The translations under genes were made by a program, and so were the position numbers. A stretch of DNA of 64,000 nt, from positions 39,084,237 through 39,148,236 of the forward strand of contig JAKTNV010000010.1 in assembly GCA_022747635.1 (NCBI GenBank), written 5' to 3'. This document shows, one piece after another, positions 1 to 12,000 of the stretch. Source of the stretch: Hetaerina americana. Taxonomy: Eukaryota; Arthropoda; Insecta; Odonata; Calopterygidae. The notes beneath the pieces are model-generated. The model was not told the origin of the DNA, did not search any database, and saw only the letters and a program-made list of their open reading frames with translations. Numbering within the stretch: the first letter of the stretch is position 1; each line of letters opens with the position of its first letter.

Positions 1-88
1 TTTGGGCCAGAAATGGGTAGGAGAAGGAGCCTGATTTAACTTCAAGCACACCCCACAAACTCAGTCCTTCCTCTGTCAGTGTGCCTGT
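1..88 (-). CDS. ATP13A3-like: P5B ATPase exon 9 (partial at window edge)
   Basis: Acceptor TTTCCAG|ACAGGC at plus positions 89-91. Reads [20 protein letters not shown] then SFSYPFLAQ and runs off the window. It directly continues FDK from exon 8 to give the complete P-type motif DKTGTLTE with the P5 extension 'EDGLDLWGV'. The ATP-binding domain should follow to the left. Confidence 0.93.
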
Positions 89-3000
89 CTGGAAATTATA
101 GAAGAATAATGATAAGCATCATGAAAGAGCATGGAAGAAAATGACTTGCTCAAGGTTACACTGAACTCTTAATATCATAAATCTTTCACAGAACAAAAGG
201 CTCTTATGCCAACAAAGATTATTTTACAATCAGATCCATTTTATAAACTCTACTCCAATCCCCAGGTTTTAATTTAATTATCATACAAAATATCACATCT
301 TTAGGCTTAGGTTAGGGTAAGCTCTACCATAGCATATTTTAATTAGCCTTTGGTTAATTAATGCAGTAATGATCTGTAGATTATGGCTAAGTTTGTCATG
401 AAGCATTAGAAATACCTGGGGCACCATTAGCATTAGATAGACCTCAGAAAAGATAAGCCCTAACACAGAGTAGAGAATGATAGGACTACAGTTGAGTGTT
501 ATACATGTTTGTTAACATCATTACAAATGGACAGAGAAAGCCAACCTTTTATTATTTCTGGGAATATTCAGAGACTCTGATTTAGGCTGAAGAATGGGTG
601 TATGTACTGCCACAGCTAATTCCTTAGATGGGAAGGTGGATGCTACTGGGCTGATTCTATTTTGTTCTGGAGGGATTCGGGGATAACTGAAATGTTGCCC
701 ATAACTTCCTAATTCTTACAGTTTTCCAATTTATACCTAATATATTAAAACTGCATAATGTATTTATGACTGTCTTAGTATATAGGGTATGATGAAAAAA
801 TCCGGACAAATTAAACAATTTTCCAAACATTTTAAAACAAAAATGAAAGTTTACAAAATTTTTTGTTCTAAATTGTTTGTACGATCATAAAAACAAATAT
901 ATTCAATGTATCCCCAACTGGCTTGAATGACAGCCCTTAATCTCAGTCTTGAGCATTTTCAGGCCCGTTTTTATGCCTCATGGTCCACATCGGTCCTTAT
1001 CGTTTCAATAATGGCTTTCAATGAAGCAACATTTCGATGTCTGGACTTGTAGGTGACCCTTTTGACCACATTCCACACATATTAGTCCAATGGATTTTAA
1101 TCTGGGCTTCTCGGAGGCCTGCATTCTTTGGGCCAAAACATTTTGACATTGTCGGACAACCAACTTTGTACCAAATGATTGTATGGGCTGGCGCAATGTC
1201 CTGCTGGAAAAAATACAGCCTTCCAGATGACATGTTTTCCATCCACTGCTTCACTATATTTGCCAGAACATGCAAATAAATTTCTTTGTAAATATTTTCC
1301 CCTTTGTCAAGGAAATGCGGTGACATGACATCACCCTCACCAGAACATTCACAGGAAATTTCGTTTTGTAAACAATGGGGACAACTTAAGGGTCATGGAA
1401 AATCCAACAGTCATTCCTACGATTGATTTTAGCATCCAGGGTAAAATATTTTTTGTCAGAGAAAAATATGATTCATCCAGCAGCATTGTTTTTCAAGGAA
1501 CACAAAATCAGATTGCAACACTCCACTCCCATTGGCCTGGCTGCTTCAAAATGCATCTGTCTCATTTTAATGCTGTAAGACTTTTAGCGGTACTTGTAAA
1601 TGCATAGTCTTTTCACTCACACTGACAGCAGTTTTCAAATTGATTGTCCTGGATCCTTTAAGATGAGCTCCTAAGTCCATTGGATTACATCAGGTGTCCT
1701 GACAATGCGCTCCTTTGAGTGAATTTTCCTCGCCAGTGTTACTAAACCATTTTAAAACTTTTCAGACTCATTATATTGAGCGAAAACTTCATATACCATC
1801 GATTTGGGGTACCTGAATAATTTCTGTTGTCGAGCAAACAGTGCATACACTTTTAATAACCGTTGCTCTTTGATTATTCTCTCTGCATTAGTTCTCAGGA
1901 TTGCAACTGTTTTAAAGATATGACTGTTCAGTACATATATCAAGTTTATTTGGGTGTCAATGGCAACCTCTACATGTGTTATAAAATGGAGAGAATTTAA
2001 AATTGAATTTTGTCCAGCTGCCACCTGTAGGATTTACTTGCGATAACAATCAAGTATAGGTTAAACATTGTCACATCTAAAAATGGCCAATGGCATAGGG
2101 GAGGTCACAATAACTCAGAAAAGAGAAATAAACAATGCTAACATTTACGTGAAGTGCCATTTCTCTGCTCCAAGCTCTTTTCAGGCAAAACAACAAAATG
2201 CTTCCAAGTGTATGCCAGGATCATGCTGGTGACTTTTTTGCCTGGTTCCTCCGAGGGATTTCTCATGAAATTTCAGAGTTGGGGGAAGAGGAGCACTATA
2301 ATGTCTCAGCTCTGAAACTTGACACCCTTTTTGTGCCTGACAAGGAATGATACAGTGGATACAAATTAATGGGAGCGTAGCATATAATCAATTGAAAAAC
2401 AGTTGTTTCCATATAAAAAAACATAAACACAGTAATCAACCCAAAAGTCTGTTTGTTATGTGATGGTAGAGTCTACCTAATACTAAACCTAATGGCGTGT
2501 GGAATTCATATGTCAGGGTATGAGGATAGATTCTTTCCTTGTGCCCCCTCGGTGCTTTTCTAGGAAGTTCTGGCACCCAAAAATCACACAGCTTGGGCAA
2601 AGTTGAGGGTGTCCAGAGGGATATATCTGGTAATTGAACCCAGGCCCTCAGGTCCCACACTGTACCCCTGAACTACCACATTCCCACTGTTTCAATATGT
2701 CCTAAACATTATTGGTCCGGTGATTTTGTGGATTAGTTCAGTGAATGGTAAGGTCACTGTTTACCAATACATGCCTGCAGTTAGGCATTACCTTCAATAC
2801 ATTTTTTGCCAAATACTTGTGACAATAAGGGAGTCACACTTTTCCCACCCAAATTTGGATTCAATTATTTTTTTAATTTGGCTGTTTTTAGAAAAGAAAT
2901 TTTGAACTAAATTTTGCTGGCTAGTTAGATTTTAAAATAATGTCTTTTTACTGTACATACTGTGCGAAGTGAGATTCTGTCTGAAAAGAAAACCAAAGTT

Positions 3001-6000
3001 AACCAAACTACACACTAATTTCAGAACAATTTATCTGAACTTATTCATTCAGTTGGCTGCTCTGACTTGTCATTTAATAAATAGTAACAAATACTCACTA
3101 CAAATTATGATGCATGAAGTGTTCAAAAAGTTAATGCATGATACAAGAACCTGACATGTGATTAGTAAATATTTACAAATGCTTGTTTCAATTTATAATG
3201 AATGTAGTGTTTTTACAGTTAATGCATGATACTAGAACTTTGATATTTGTATTTACTATTTACACTAAAAACACTGTTAAACAGCAATAACGGGTTTCTT
3301 ACATTTTACATGACCTCACCTTAACGATTACAATTATTATTGACAATGAACAATTAACTTTGAAGATGAAAATCAATTAATTATTCATAAATATTTTATG
3401 CTCCTGTGGATAAAGAGTAATATAATTTTTAACCAAAACATACCTTATCAAAGCAAACACACTTAATTTTCCCACAAACATTAATTCTTGGAGGAGAGAT
3501 GCAGAATATTCCCTGTTGACGTAAACGGCTTTGTGAGTACACAGTGCCCACAGTCATGGCAGCAGGCAATGCAGGTGGAACCACTATTGTTATAATATCC
3601 AATGTTCGGAGCACAATAACTTCTGTTTCAGCCTGAAAAATGAGAAACCTTAATTGAGAATGAGCATTTTACATATAAGAGCAAGTTTTCATTGTGTTCA
3701 AGCTTTTGGGGGTTAAAATAAAAAAGGGGGTAATTTGAGGCTAAAAAAGCAAATTTATCAGAACACTTACCCCTCTAGCCAAAAATAAACGAATGCAGTA
3801 GGCCATTCCAATAGCAGCTATGCAGAATAGAACTAGAATGAACTTGATTGAATCTTCATACATTTTGAAAGCCAATGGCTGTGGAAACAATATGGATTTC
3901 ACTAGCTCTCCTTTGGCAGTAGCAAATCCTGTGCGAGTCACTACAGCAAGGACCTGAAATCATCATCCAGGAGTCCAATGTTTAAAAAATATTAACACTA
4001 TTATTCTGCGGTGATACACAATAGTCTCAAAAGAAGGAAAATTATAAGAAGTTTTATCCAAAATATTTTACCCCACTATGAAGAATAAACCAAAATTATT
4101 CATGTTTTGATTTCACAAAGTCAGCATTAGAAACTTTGTAAACATTTAGAATCATGTGGTCAAGTCAGCTTTGCAGAAAACACATTGGCTCCCAAAGATT
4201 ATGGGTTCATGTTCCATTTCATGCATGAGTTTCATTTTAAAATTACTGATCCAATGCATAGGGTATGTCTCAAAGCCAGGGTTTAGCTTAAATGTAAATT
4301 ATTTTCTCATCTACTTATCATTATTAAAATGAGAATATGGAAGTTGAAAGCAGTATATGTTTCAAAGAGAAAAAAATTGATGCTGGGTCTGCTCAAGTGC
4401 ATTAGTACAATTTGTGGTCATTTACAGCGTGAGGGTACAATAGTTTGACAATTATTCTAGTTAAATGGCTGAAAATAAAATGTGTGATTGAAAAAACTGC
4501 ATATATTGTACATACTATTTTGATTTTTTGACATTAATACTCTTTCCATGGGCATTCAGCTCAAAGAATGCTGAATATCAAATAGTGCTCCAAATTTTTG
4601 CTTATTTGTACATCACAAAGGCATTGTGCACACTCTAAAAAAATTGACCTTTGAAAAATTGGACATACGAGATCTGTCCAATAAATAAGCAAACTGGTGC
4701 AATCTGGTGGCCATGACGTGGACTATAGCCCCACCCATTCGGTCTCACGCAACTAGCGGCCCTAGTTGCCTGAGACCCAATGAGCCATCTGTGTTTGGCG
4801 GATCACCGAGCTGTGCGTATGGTGCTAGTTATCCAAGTTTCTGTTGTCCTTGTTTTTACTGTTTGTTGAAAATAGAAATTGACCAAATCATTGAGCAACA
4901 AATCAACATTATGTTTTTTGGTGAAGTGCAGTAAAAGATATCAAGAAATTACTGAAATGTTGACAGCTGTTTACAGTGATCATGCTCTGAAGAAAACATC
5001 TGTTTTCAAGAGGACTAAGCATTTTAAAGATGGCCAAAAAGACAGCACGGATGACGCAAGGCTGGGACAACCTAAAACAATAGTTGAAAACAACATTGAT
5101 CGTGTGCAGTCCCTTGTCCTTAGAGATCGTCAAAAAACTGTCTGAATGATAGCTGATGAACTGAGTTTAGGAAAATCAACAGGATGCCTCATGTGCGAAC
5201 AAATTCGACTCAAGGCAATGGATGGATCCTTCACCATGACAATGCACCTGCACATTCAGCATTGACTGGCCAGTTTCTAGCAAAAAATTCAAACACCATC
5301 CTTGATCATCCTCTTTATTCGCCAGATACTCCCTGCTACTTTTTCCTATTCCCAAAATGCAAAAATGTGATGAGGGGACATCACTGGGAAGATGCTGACA
5401 CTCAATAAAGCAAGAACCGACGAGAAACAAAGTTTTTTTTCCAAACCCCGGACCCTCCAATCAGCAGTCCAATGCTCTACCCCCTGGACTACTGTGACTC
5501 ACAGATATTAAGTACAAACATATTTTTTGGGTGAAAAACCTTTCATTCCAGTTTTTTTTCTACTAGCATTTAATGAAATGCATGTATTTCAAATATTGTT
5601 GATTCCACCAAATTCCATATTTAAATTTAGAGATAGTTAAACATTTATTTAATTACCTGCCCTACCACATGCAAAACTGGCATAATATTACTGGGTCACT
5701 GATGAAAGAGCTGTCCTCATAGACCCTGTTCGCACATGCGGTTGGTCCATTTGTGACTATCAGTGCAACTGATGATGAGTGCATGCAAATCAAGAGTATT
5801 TCATCCTTTGTTACTCTCTAGTTTCTTATTTATTTCAGGCCTCATACACCCTAAAATCATGCATGACTGTGACTCAATAGAATCGCTCCTTGATACAAAC
5901 CTGATTAGGACAGTGTGTCTCTCTCTGTTATTATTTTTCAGTTTCTCCCTTATTTATGTATATAAGCAAGATTGACCAGTGAAAGGCATAGGAGTTCTTC

Positions 6001-9000
6001 CTCATAAACCCTGAGTGCATGCGTGATTGCAAATCACGAGGGCCATTGTGCTCCATAAACCTGAGTACGAGAGTTTTTAAATTATTGCTGGTGATTGTCT
6101 GTTTTATCCTATTTTTTAACATTACTGAGCCAAACACTTCTCTTTGTATGAGTGAACCCTCCCTCTCTTCCCCAGAAGATTACAACTTAAGGCAATCATC
6201 CCAACACTTTAAGGTGAAATCTTTTATATCATAGCTTTAATTGATCTATCTGTATAAATTTACCATATGCTTTTTCAGCAAATCATTTAAAAATTAAAAC
6301 TTTAATCTGACCAAATTTCTTGTGATGATTTGGATAATAAACATTTTAAAAGTACTTCAGGAAAGAAGCTATAAATTCCTTTCACTGTTTTTGAATTCTC
6401 ACCATTAATGGGAACTTTTTTCAGTGTATTTATGGTATTTTGTCACAGGCATTCGAAGGCAAAATCTTGTTCCTTTAAAGCCCCCAAAATTTCAGAGTTT
6501 AAGAGTATGCCTCGATAGCTTAACTGGCTAAAGCACTCGGCTGGACATTGAGGGATTCAGGTTCGAATCCCGATCAAGGCAAATGATTTTTACACTCTGA
6601 AATTGTTGCATTGAAATGCAGATTAGCGGAAGACTCCGTTAAAAGTTACTGTTGCGGCGTCTCCCACAGTTTCTTTGAAATTCAATACTGTTATTTCAAC
6701 TTACTTACCTTGTGCATAATAATGTTAATATATTATTTTAAAGTTGTTGGTTTCCGACGATACTTCATGGAATTTGATGGATATTTTGGTTGAATAAGGT
6801 ACACTCTATTACTCCACAATGAAATTTAACAGCTTACGACCATGGTTTAAATGATTAACGTCATCATCAGGTGAAGGACACATTTTGGTGCAACATCTTA
6901 TATACTAAAGAGAGTGGGGAGGGAGGCTGCACAGGTGTGGGGGAGGAAGGTGGAGGATGGAAGGGAGGAAGTAGTGGGTAGGTTGGGTTGGGTGGGGGGG
7001 TCTTTCCCCAGAGGATGAGAGCCTAGGGTCTGCGATGTGAGGGTAGGAGATAGGAAGAGCTAGTGCTTCCCTTCCGGTGGTCAGCTTGGGAAGATGTTGC
7101 ACCAAAATGTATTCTTCACATGTTGATATGTTAATCATTTAAACCATGACATAAGGTATCAAATTTCACTGAGGAATAACAAAATGTACCTTATTCCACC
7201 AAAATATTATTTCACATATGAATTTATCAGATACATTATCTACTTAGGTATATATAATTCATATAGTAAAAATTTATAACTGAACTGATTTAAGGCTTTA
7301 CATGTTACCTCAAGATTTCTCAGTTCTTAGTAATTGGCACATGGCTCATTATACTTTTCAGTTTTTCAACTCCAGAAGGAATTTGGAGGGGCAGTGTTAG
7401 CAAGGGGGAATGAAACTACTTGCAGAGCAATGGCATTTCATTTATCTGTTTAGTAAATGCAGTATTTAGAGATGAAAAATTTTCTTCAAAGTAGCACATG
7501 AAAATCATGTTCATATATCATAATGGTTTTTGTAAAATACAGTAGTTATGTATGAGGGCGGTTCAATAAAGAAATATCACGCAATTTTGTTATCATTATT
7601 TATCGTGGAAAAGTTATTGCATATCATATTGTTATCTTAATGAGTAATGTATGCATCAAAGAAAATTCAGTGATTTGAGTCCTGTATTGTAACAATGACA
7701 ACAATTGCAAGTTTAAACATGCTCAGCTGACCTATGACTGCTTATGATGATGAAAATGCTTTCCATGAAAGTACTTCTTCACATTGGAAAACAAGCAAAA
7801 ATCACATGGAGCTTCATCTGGGGTATCGGAAGGATTAGGAACACACTTAAATTGATATTCCTGAGATAGTCATGATTCTATGGTAGGCTCCCGAAACCCA
7901 CAACCTACAAACGTCTCGTACAATTTTCCTGCTACCAATGCATGATGGCACGCAATGAAATATTCAGTACTTCTAACATGGCTCTTAACATTATTCAGCG
8001 AGCTTCTCTAACAATGGCAGCATTAATGCTAATTTTTACTTCAATAGGAGCAGTGACTGGAGCTCTGGGTCCACCTTCCTTTGAAGTTGTCTCTCCCTTT
8101 AAAATTTTGAACTATCTTCCAGCTTTAAAATAGTGAAGACCAGACTTTCCATTAGCTTCTAATACATAGGTCTTGACTGTTTATGCAAAAGCAAAATTAC
8201 AATGCAGCATACTACTAGTCTCATGTTAACTCCACCATTGGCGAACTGAGCATCTCACTGAACTGTTTCATCTTTCAACAGCTGTCGCTGATTCTTTACT
8301 GGAGCCAAATCAAAGAAACTTATTCCACATACACATCACGCATTTTGTTAACAATAGAGCAAAATAAAATATTTCACTGAATAAATTATGCATATGAAAA
8401 TTTCACATGCACTCATATGTTTATTGAACAGCCCTTATTTTCCTCCTTGTCCTTTCTCCATTACCTCCATCATAACAGGAGTTGCTAAATGTCATTGCAT
8501 TTAGCCTTAATAAGTTTCAGGTTATGTTACTGCATAATTCACAACAATTTTGGTTGGCATCCCTGGTAAAAGTGCACATCTCTAAAGTGAGTTTGTTTAG
8601 TACTTTAACTATAAGACCAGTCTCTTACTTCGACGAATGAGAAGAATTTCTCATGGAAAAGTGATGAAATGCAGCTCAGCAGCTTTAACAGACAGTCCTC
8701 ACTGATCACAAGTATAAGAAGTCTGACATTAAAATAAGGTGACTGTTTTCATTACAACTATTTTTTAAATGTATTAGTATGCACACTATATTTGACCTTC
8801 AAGTGTATTGTAACATTTTGAGGAGTTTAAACTTGATCCATCAACTCAGTCACAATGGAAGAGCATGTTAGGGCAGACATATTTTTACACTCGGGTCAGA
8901 ACATGCCAGCTATGGAAAGTGAATAGCATGTCAACATCAAGTTTCTTGTGAAGATAAAAAAGTCGGCAAAAAGACTTACCAAACCAGCAATATTATAAAG

Positions 9001-12000
9001 AAATTTTGAGAAAAATTGTGTGAACAAATAAGAAGGAAGTATCCAGAGTTGTGGAAGAATGGGTGGATCTTGCACCAGGGCAACACATTCACCCAAAATT
9101 ATTTGTCTGTCAAGAAATTTTTGAACAGCAAAAACATCACTATCCTTGAACATCCATATTCTACTGATTTAACACAGTTGAACTTTTTCCAATTCACAAA
9201 AATAAATTCATACCTACAAGGGACACATTTTGTGACAATGGAAGAGGTAAAGGCAACAAAGACAGAGCTCTTATGCATCCTGATGGAAAATGATCTGCAC
9301 CAGTGTAATGATGGATGAAAAGAATACCTGTAGGCATGTGTTTTCCATTGGCCTTACTTGAAGGGAACAACCACTAACTGTATTGATTATGCATATAAAT
9401 GTAGTTATAAAATTAGTCTAATCATTTTTTATTTCTGACCTTGTATATCAGTTTCACCAAACTTTGTATTTGTGTATGAAATAATATTTAAAAGTGAGCC
9501 TTTTAACTGGATTCAATTCCATAAGGAAACATTTCTAGGACTTGAAATGTATCTACTGACATGCCTTTAAATTAATTTCTGAATTCATGCTGATCCAACA
9601 GAAAATTTAAATGTAGAATTTGCAGTTACATATCTTTTTATTTCAGGGGAAAGAAGGAATATTTTTGAAACTTTATCTTTATAAATGGAATGCGTTAATA
9701 TTATATGAGTAACTGACTGACATGGTGATGGAAAAACCTTCTAAACAAGCAAGGGAAAATGCATGGTCATTTCAAGCTTCAATGTAACAGCCTACTATCT
9801 CTCACCGTATGCTGTATTTCTTTCTCATAATGGACGTCTTATTTTTATACAAAATCTTAAAATTAGTGTAACAACATGGATGGCAAGGGAAAATTAACTG
9901 AGAGGCAGAAATTAGTATTGACAACAAGTTACATGCATGAACCATTCTGGAAGACGTGTCACCTCAGCCAAACAATACTCTCATATATGAATGCATTAGG
10001 GGGGCATCGAGATGGTGCGGGGGCTAACGTACTGGCTTCCCACCCTGAGGGCGCGGGTTCAAATCCCGGCGGTGTTGAATATTTTTCAGAGGTATCTCGA
10101 TCCCTACTTGAGGTGCTTTGTGGAGGGCACTTTGAGTGAGTACGCCGTCCGTCGGATGGGACGTTAAGCCGCGGACCCCTTGGCGCCTTTCGTAAAGAGT
10201 AGGCTAATGCCGACGCCGGGTTTCTCTCCACCCTTCATCCTTTCCTGTCCTTCCCCTATTGCGCAAATGACCTTAGCTGTCGGTCGCCTCCCCTCAAAAC
10301 TAATACTAATGAATGCATTAGTTTTGGTCATTTATGCCATTACCTTATCACTTCCATAATATCTTGTCTGAATGACTTGGGTGCCACAAAATAATGTGTG
10401 TCTTTTGTGGTTTTCAGGATCATATGGCTCCTCAGAGTGGCTTGGTGGTGTTTTTGTCACAGGAACGCTTTCTCCTAAAAAGAAAAAAAGCACTAGTCCT
10501 GATTCATAAATATGCTAAGAAACATATATTAAAATAACATTTCACAGTGAAAATAGTAAAGTAGAAACCAACGGTGTACCCAAAATTAAACTTACAAATT
10601 TTAGCTCAATATAACTTGAGAAAAAATATTAAATAAGATTTTATGGTCTAAGTGAAGGTAGTGAGTCAAGTGAAAAAGTGCTGCTATGCCAGAAATAATA
10701 GTATTTGGAGCAAATCACTTGGTTGGTTGGGTCTCTCACAGGCACTCTTTTTCCATTGAACCTTGAGTTTATATAATTTTCTCCTACACTCAACACTGCC
10801 TCCCCTTGAATAATTTTAAGGATAAGCCTCCCTATAAGAACACTATGAAGTTCTAAGCCACTATAAATCAATTAAGCCAAGAAGAATACAATAGCTTTAC
10901 CAAACACGTGTTGTAATCTATTGCCCCCTTTTAATAGTATTATTGGTCTCCATTACTCAACAAATAATTACTAATGCATTAAGTCATGCAAGAATGTTTC
11001 ACAAGCACAGATTTCTCTTTGGCACAGGCAGCTTTAAATTTCAAAACAAACATTCCTCTAAAATGTAGGCAAATAAATCGGTTATGCATATAAAATACTA
11101 CAATGCAGCAGAATAATAACGTGTAAGTCATACTACTCAGAAAATTTTGGCCAATGTATGTTGTCTGTTTTCTCCAAAAGATTAGAAAATTTAACATTTT
11201 GATTTGCTACGCTCATCTAAACATGGTTTTAGAGAAGGTAAATCTACTACTGTAGAAGCATTAAATGGTTTGAAAAGGAAGGAATACAAACAGGCGGTAG
11301 AGGAAATCATGGAGGATGGTAAAGAGCTAAGTACTATAGAAGAAAAATGGGAATGTATCAAGAAAGGGCAAAAGACACTATTGGAACCGTTAACACTAAA
11401 AGGACTAGGAAACCATGGATCATGGATGAGATGATTACAAAGATGGATGAGCGGCGAAAATGGAAGAAAATAAATACAGAATTAGGCAAAATGAAGTACA
11501 AAGAATTGAACAATAAATTGAGGCGGGCAACAAATAAAGCGAAAGAAGCATGGTGGAAGACGCAGTGCGAGGATATGGAAAGTTTGAAGAGGAAGGGTGA
11601 AATCCGTGCGCTGTACAGCAAAGTTAAATCTTTATCGGGAAGTAAGAAAGGAAGAGCTATGCTAACAGTTAGAGATAAGGCGGGTAAGGTAATAGTTGAC
11701 GCAGGAAAGATCCAAGAGAGATGGAAGGAGTATATAGAAGAACTGTATAGTAAAGAGCTTAGACCGACAAAGTTAGACATTGAAAAGGAACATGACGTAG
11801 AGGAAGATAGCTTAGGTCCAGGCATACTAGACAGTGAGATAGAAAGGGCATTAAGGGAGATGAAACTAAATAAGGCCGTGGGGGTAGATAACATTCCCGT
11901 GGAACTTTTAAAATGCTTAGGAAAATGTGGGAGGAAGAGGCTATATGGGCTGATTCGTAGTATTTATGAGGAGGGAATCTGGCTGGAAGACTTTGTGAGA

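Larger units (their letters stand above)
89..3443 (-). other. P5B ATPase intron 8
   Basis: Non-coding interval between exons 8 and 9. It contains a decayed Tc1/mariner element (about 785-2030) and a tRNA-derived SINE (about 2470-2700). The stretches 89-780 and 2700-3440 are AT-rich and show no gene or recognisable repeat. Confidence 0.85.
6772..7215. mobile_element. Inverted-repeat element, Penelope-like terminal repeats suspected
   Basis: Arms of about 125 bp (6772-6900 and 7087-7215) are diverged reverse complements: both carry GAATAAGGTACA, CATGGTTTAAATGATTAAC and CATTTTGGTGCAACATCTT in mirrored order. The ~185-bp centre is purine-rich on the plus strand with a G tract at 6976-7000. The minus strand of the left arm carries a hammerhead-like core at 6833-6876. 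Penelope-like retroelements have terminal repeats with such ribozymes, so this may be a pair of inverted Penelope ends without the coding body; a foldback/MITE origin is the alternative. Confidence 0.6.
3954..10343 (-). other. P5B ATPase intron 6
   Basis: A 6.4-kb intron carrying, left to right, a mariner remnant (4670-5425), a tRNA-like fragment (5440-5512), a tRNA-module repeat (6430-6680), an inverted-repeat element (6772-7215), two further mariner remnants (7555-8440 and 8830-9400) and a SINE with target-site duplication (9987-10321). The rest (3954-4660, 5520-6430, 9400-9980) shows nothing recognisable. Confidence 0.85.

Noticed and set aside
6509..6580. Functional tRNA-Ser(GGA) gene.
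   Set aside because: No long variable arm, mismatched acceptor pair, and recurrence at several loci within the same larger repeat. Treated as a SINE-type module.
11358..11894. Minus-strand open frame of 178 codons.
   Set aside because: Exact antisense of the RTE reverse-transcriptase frame; serine/leucine-rich shadow composition.
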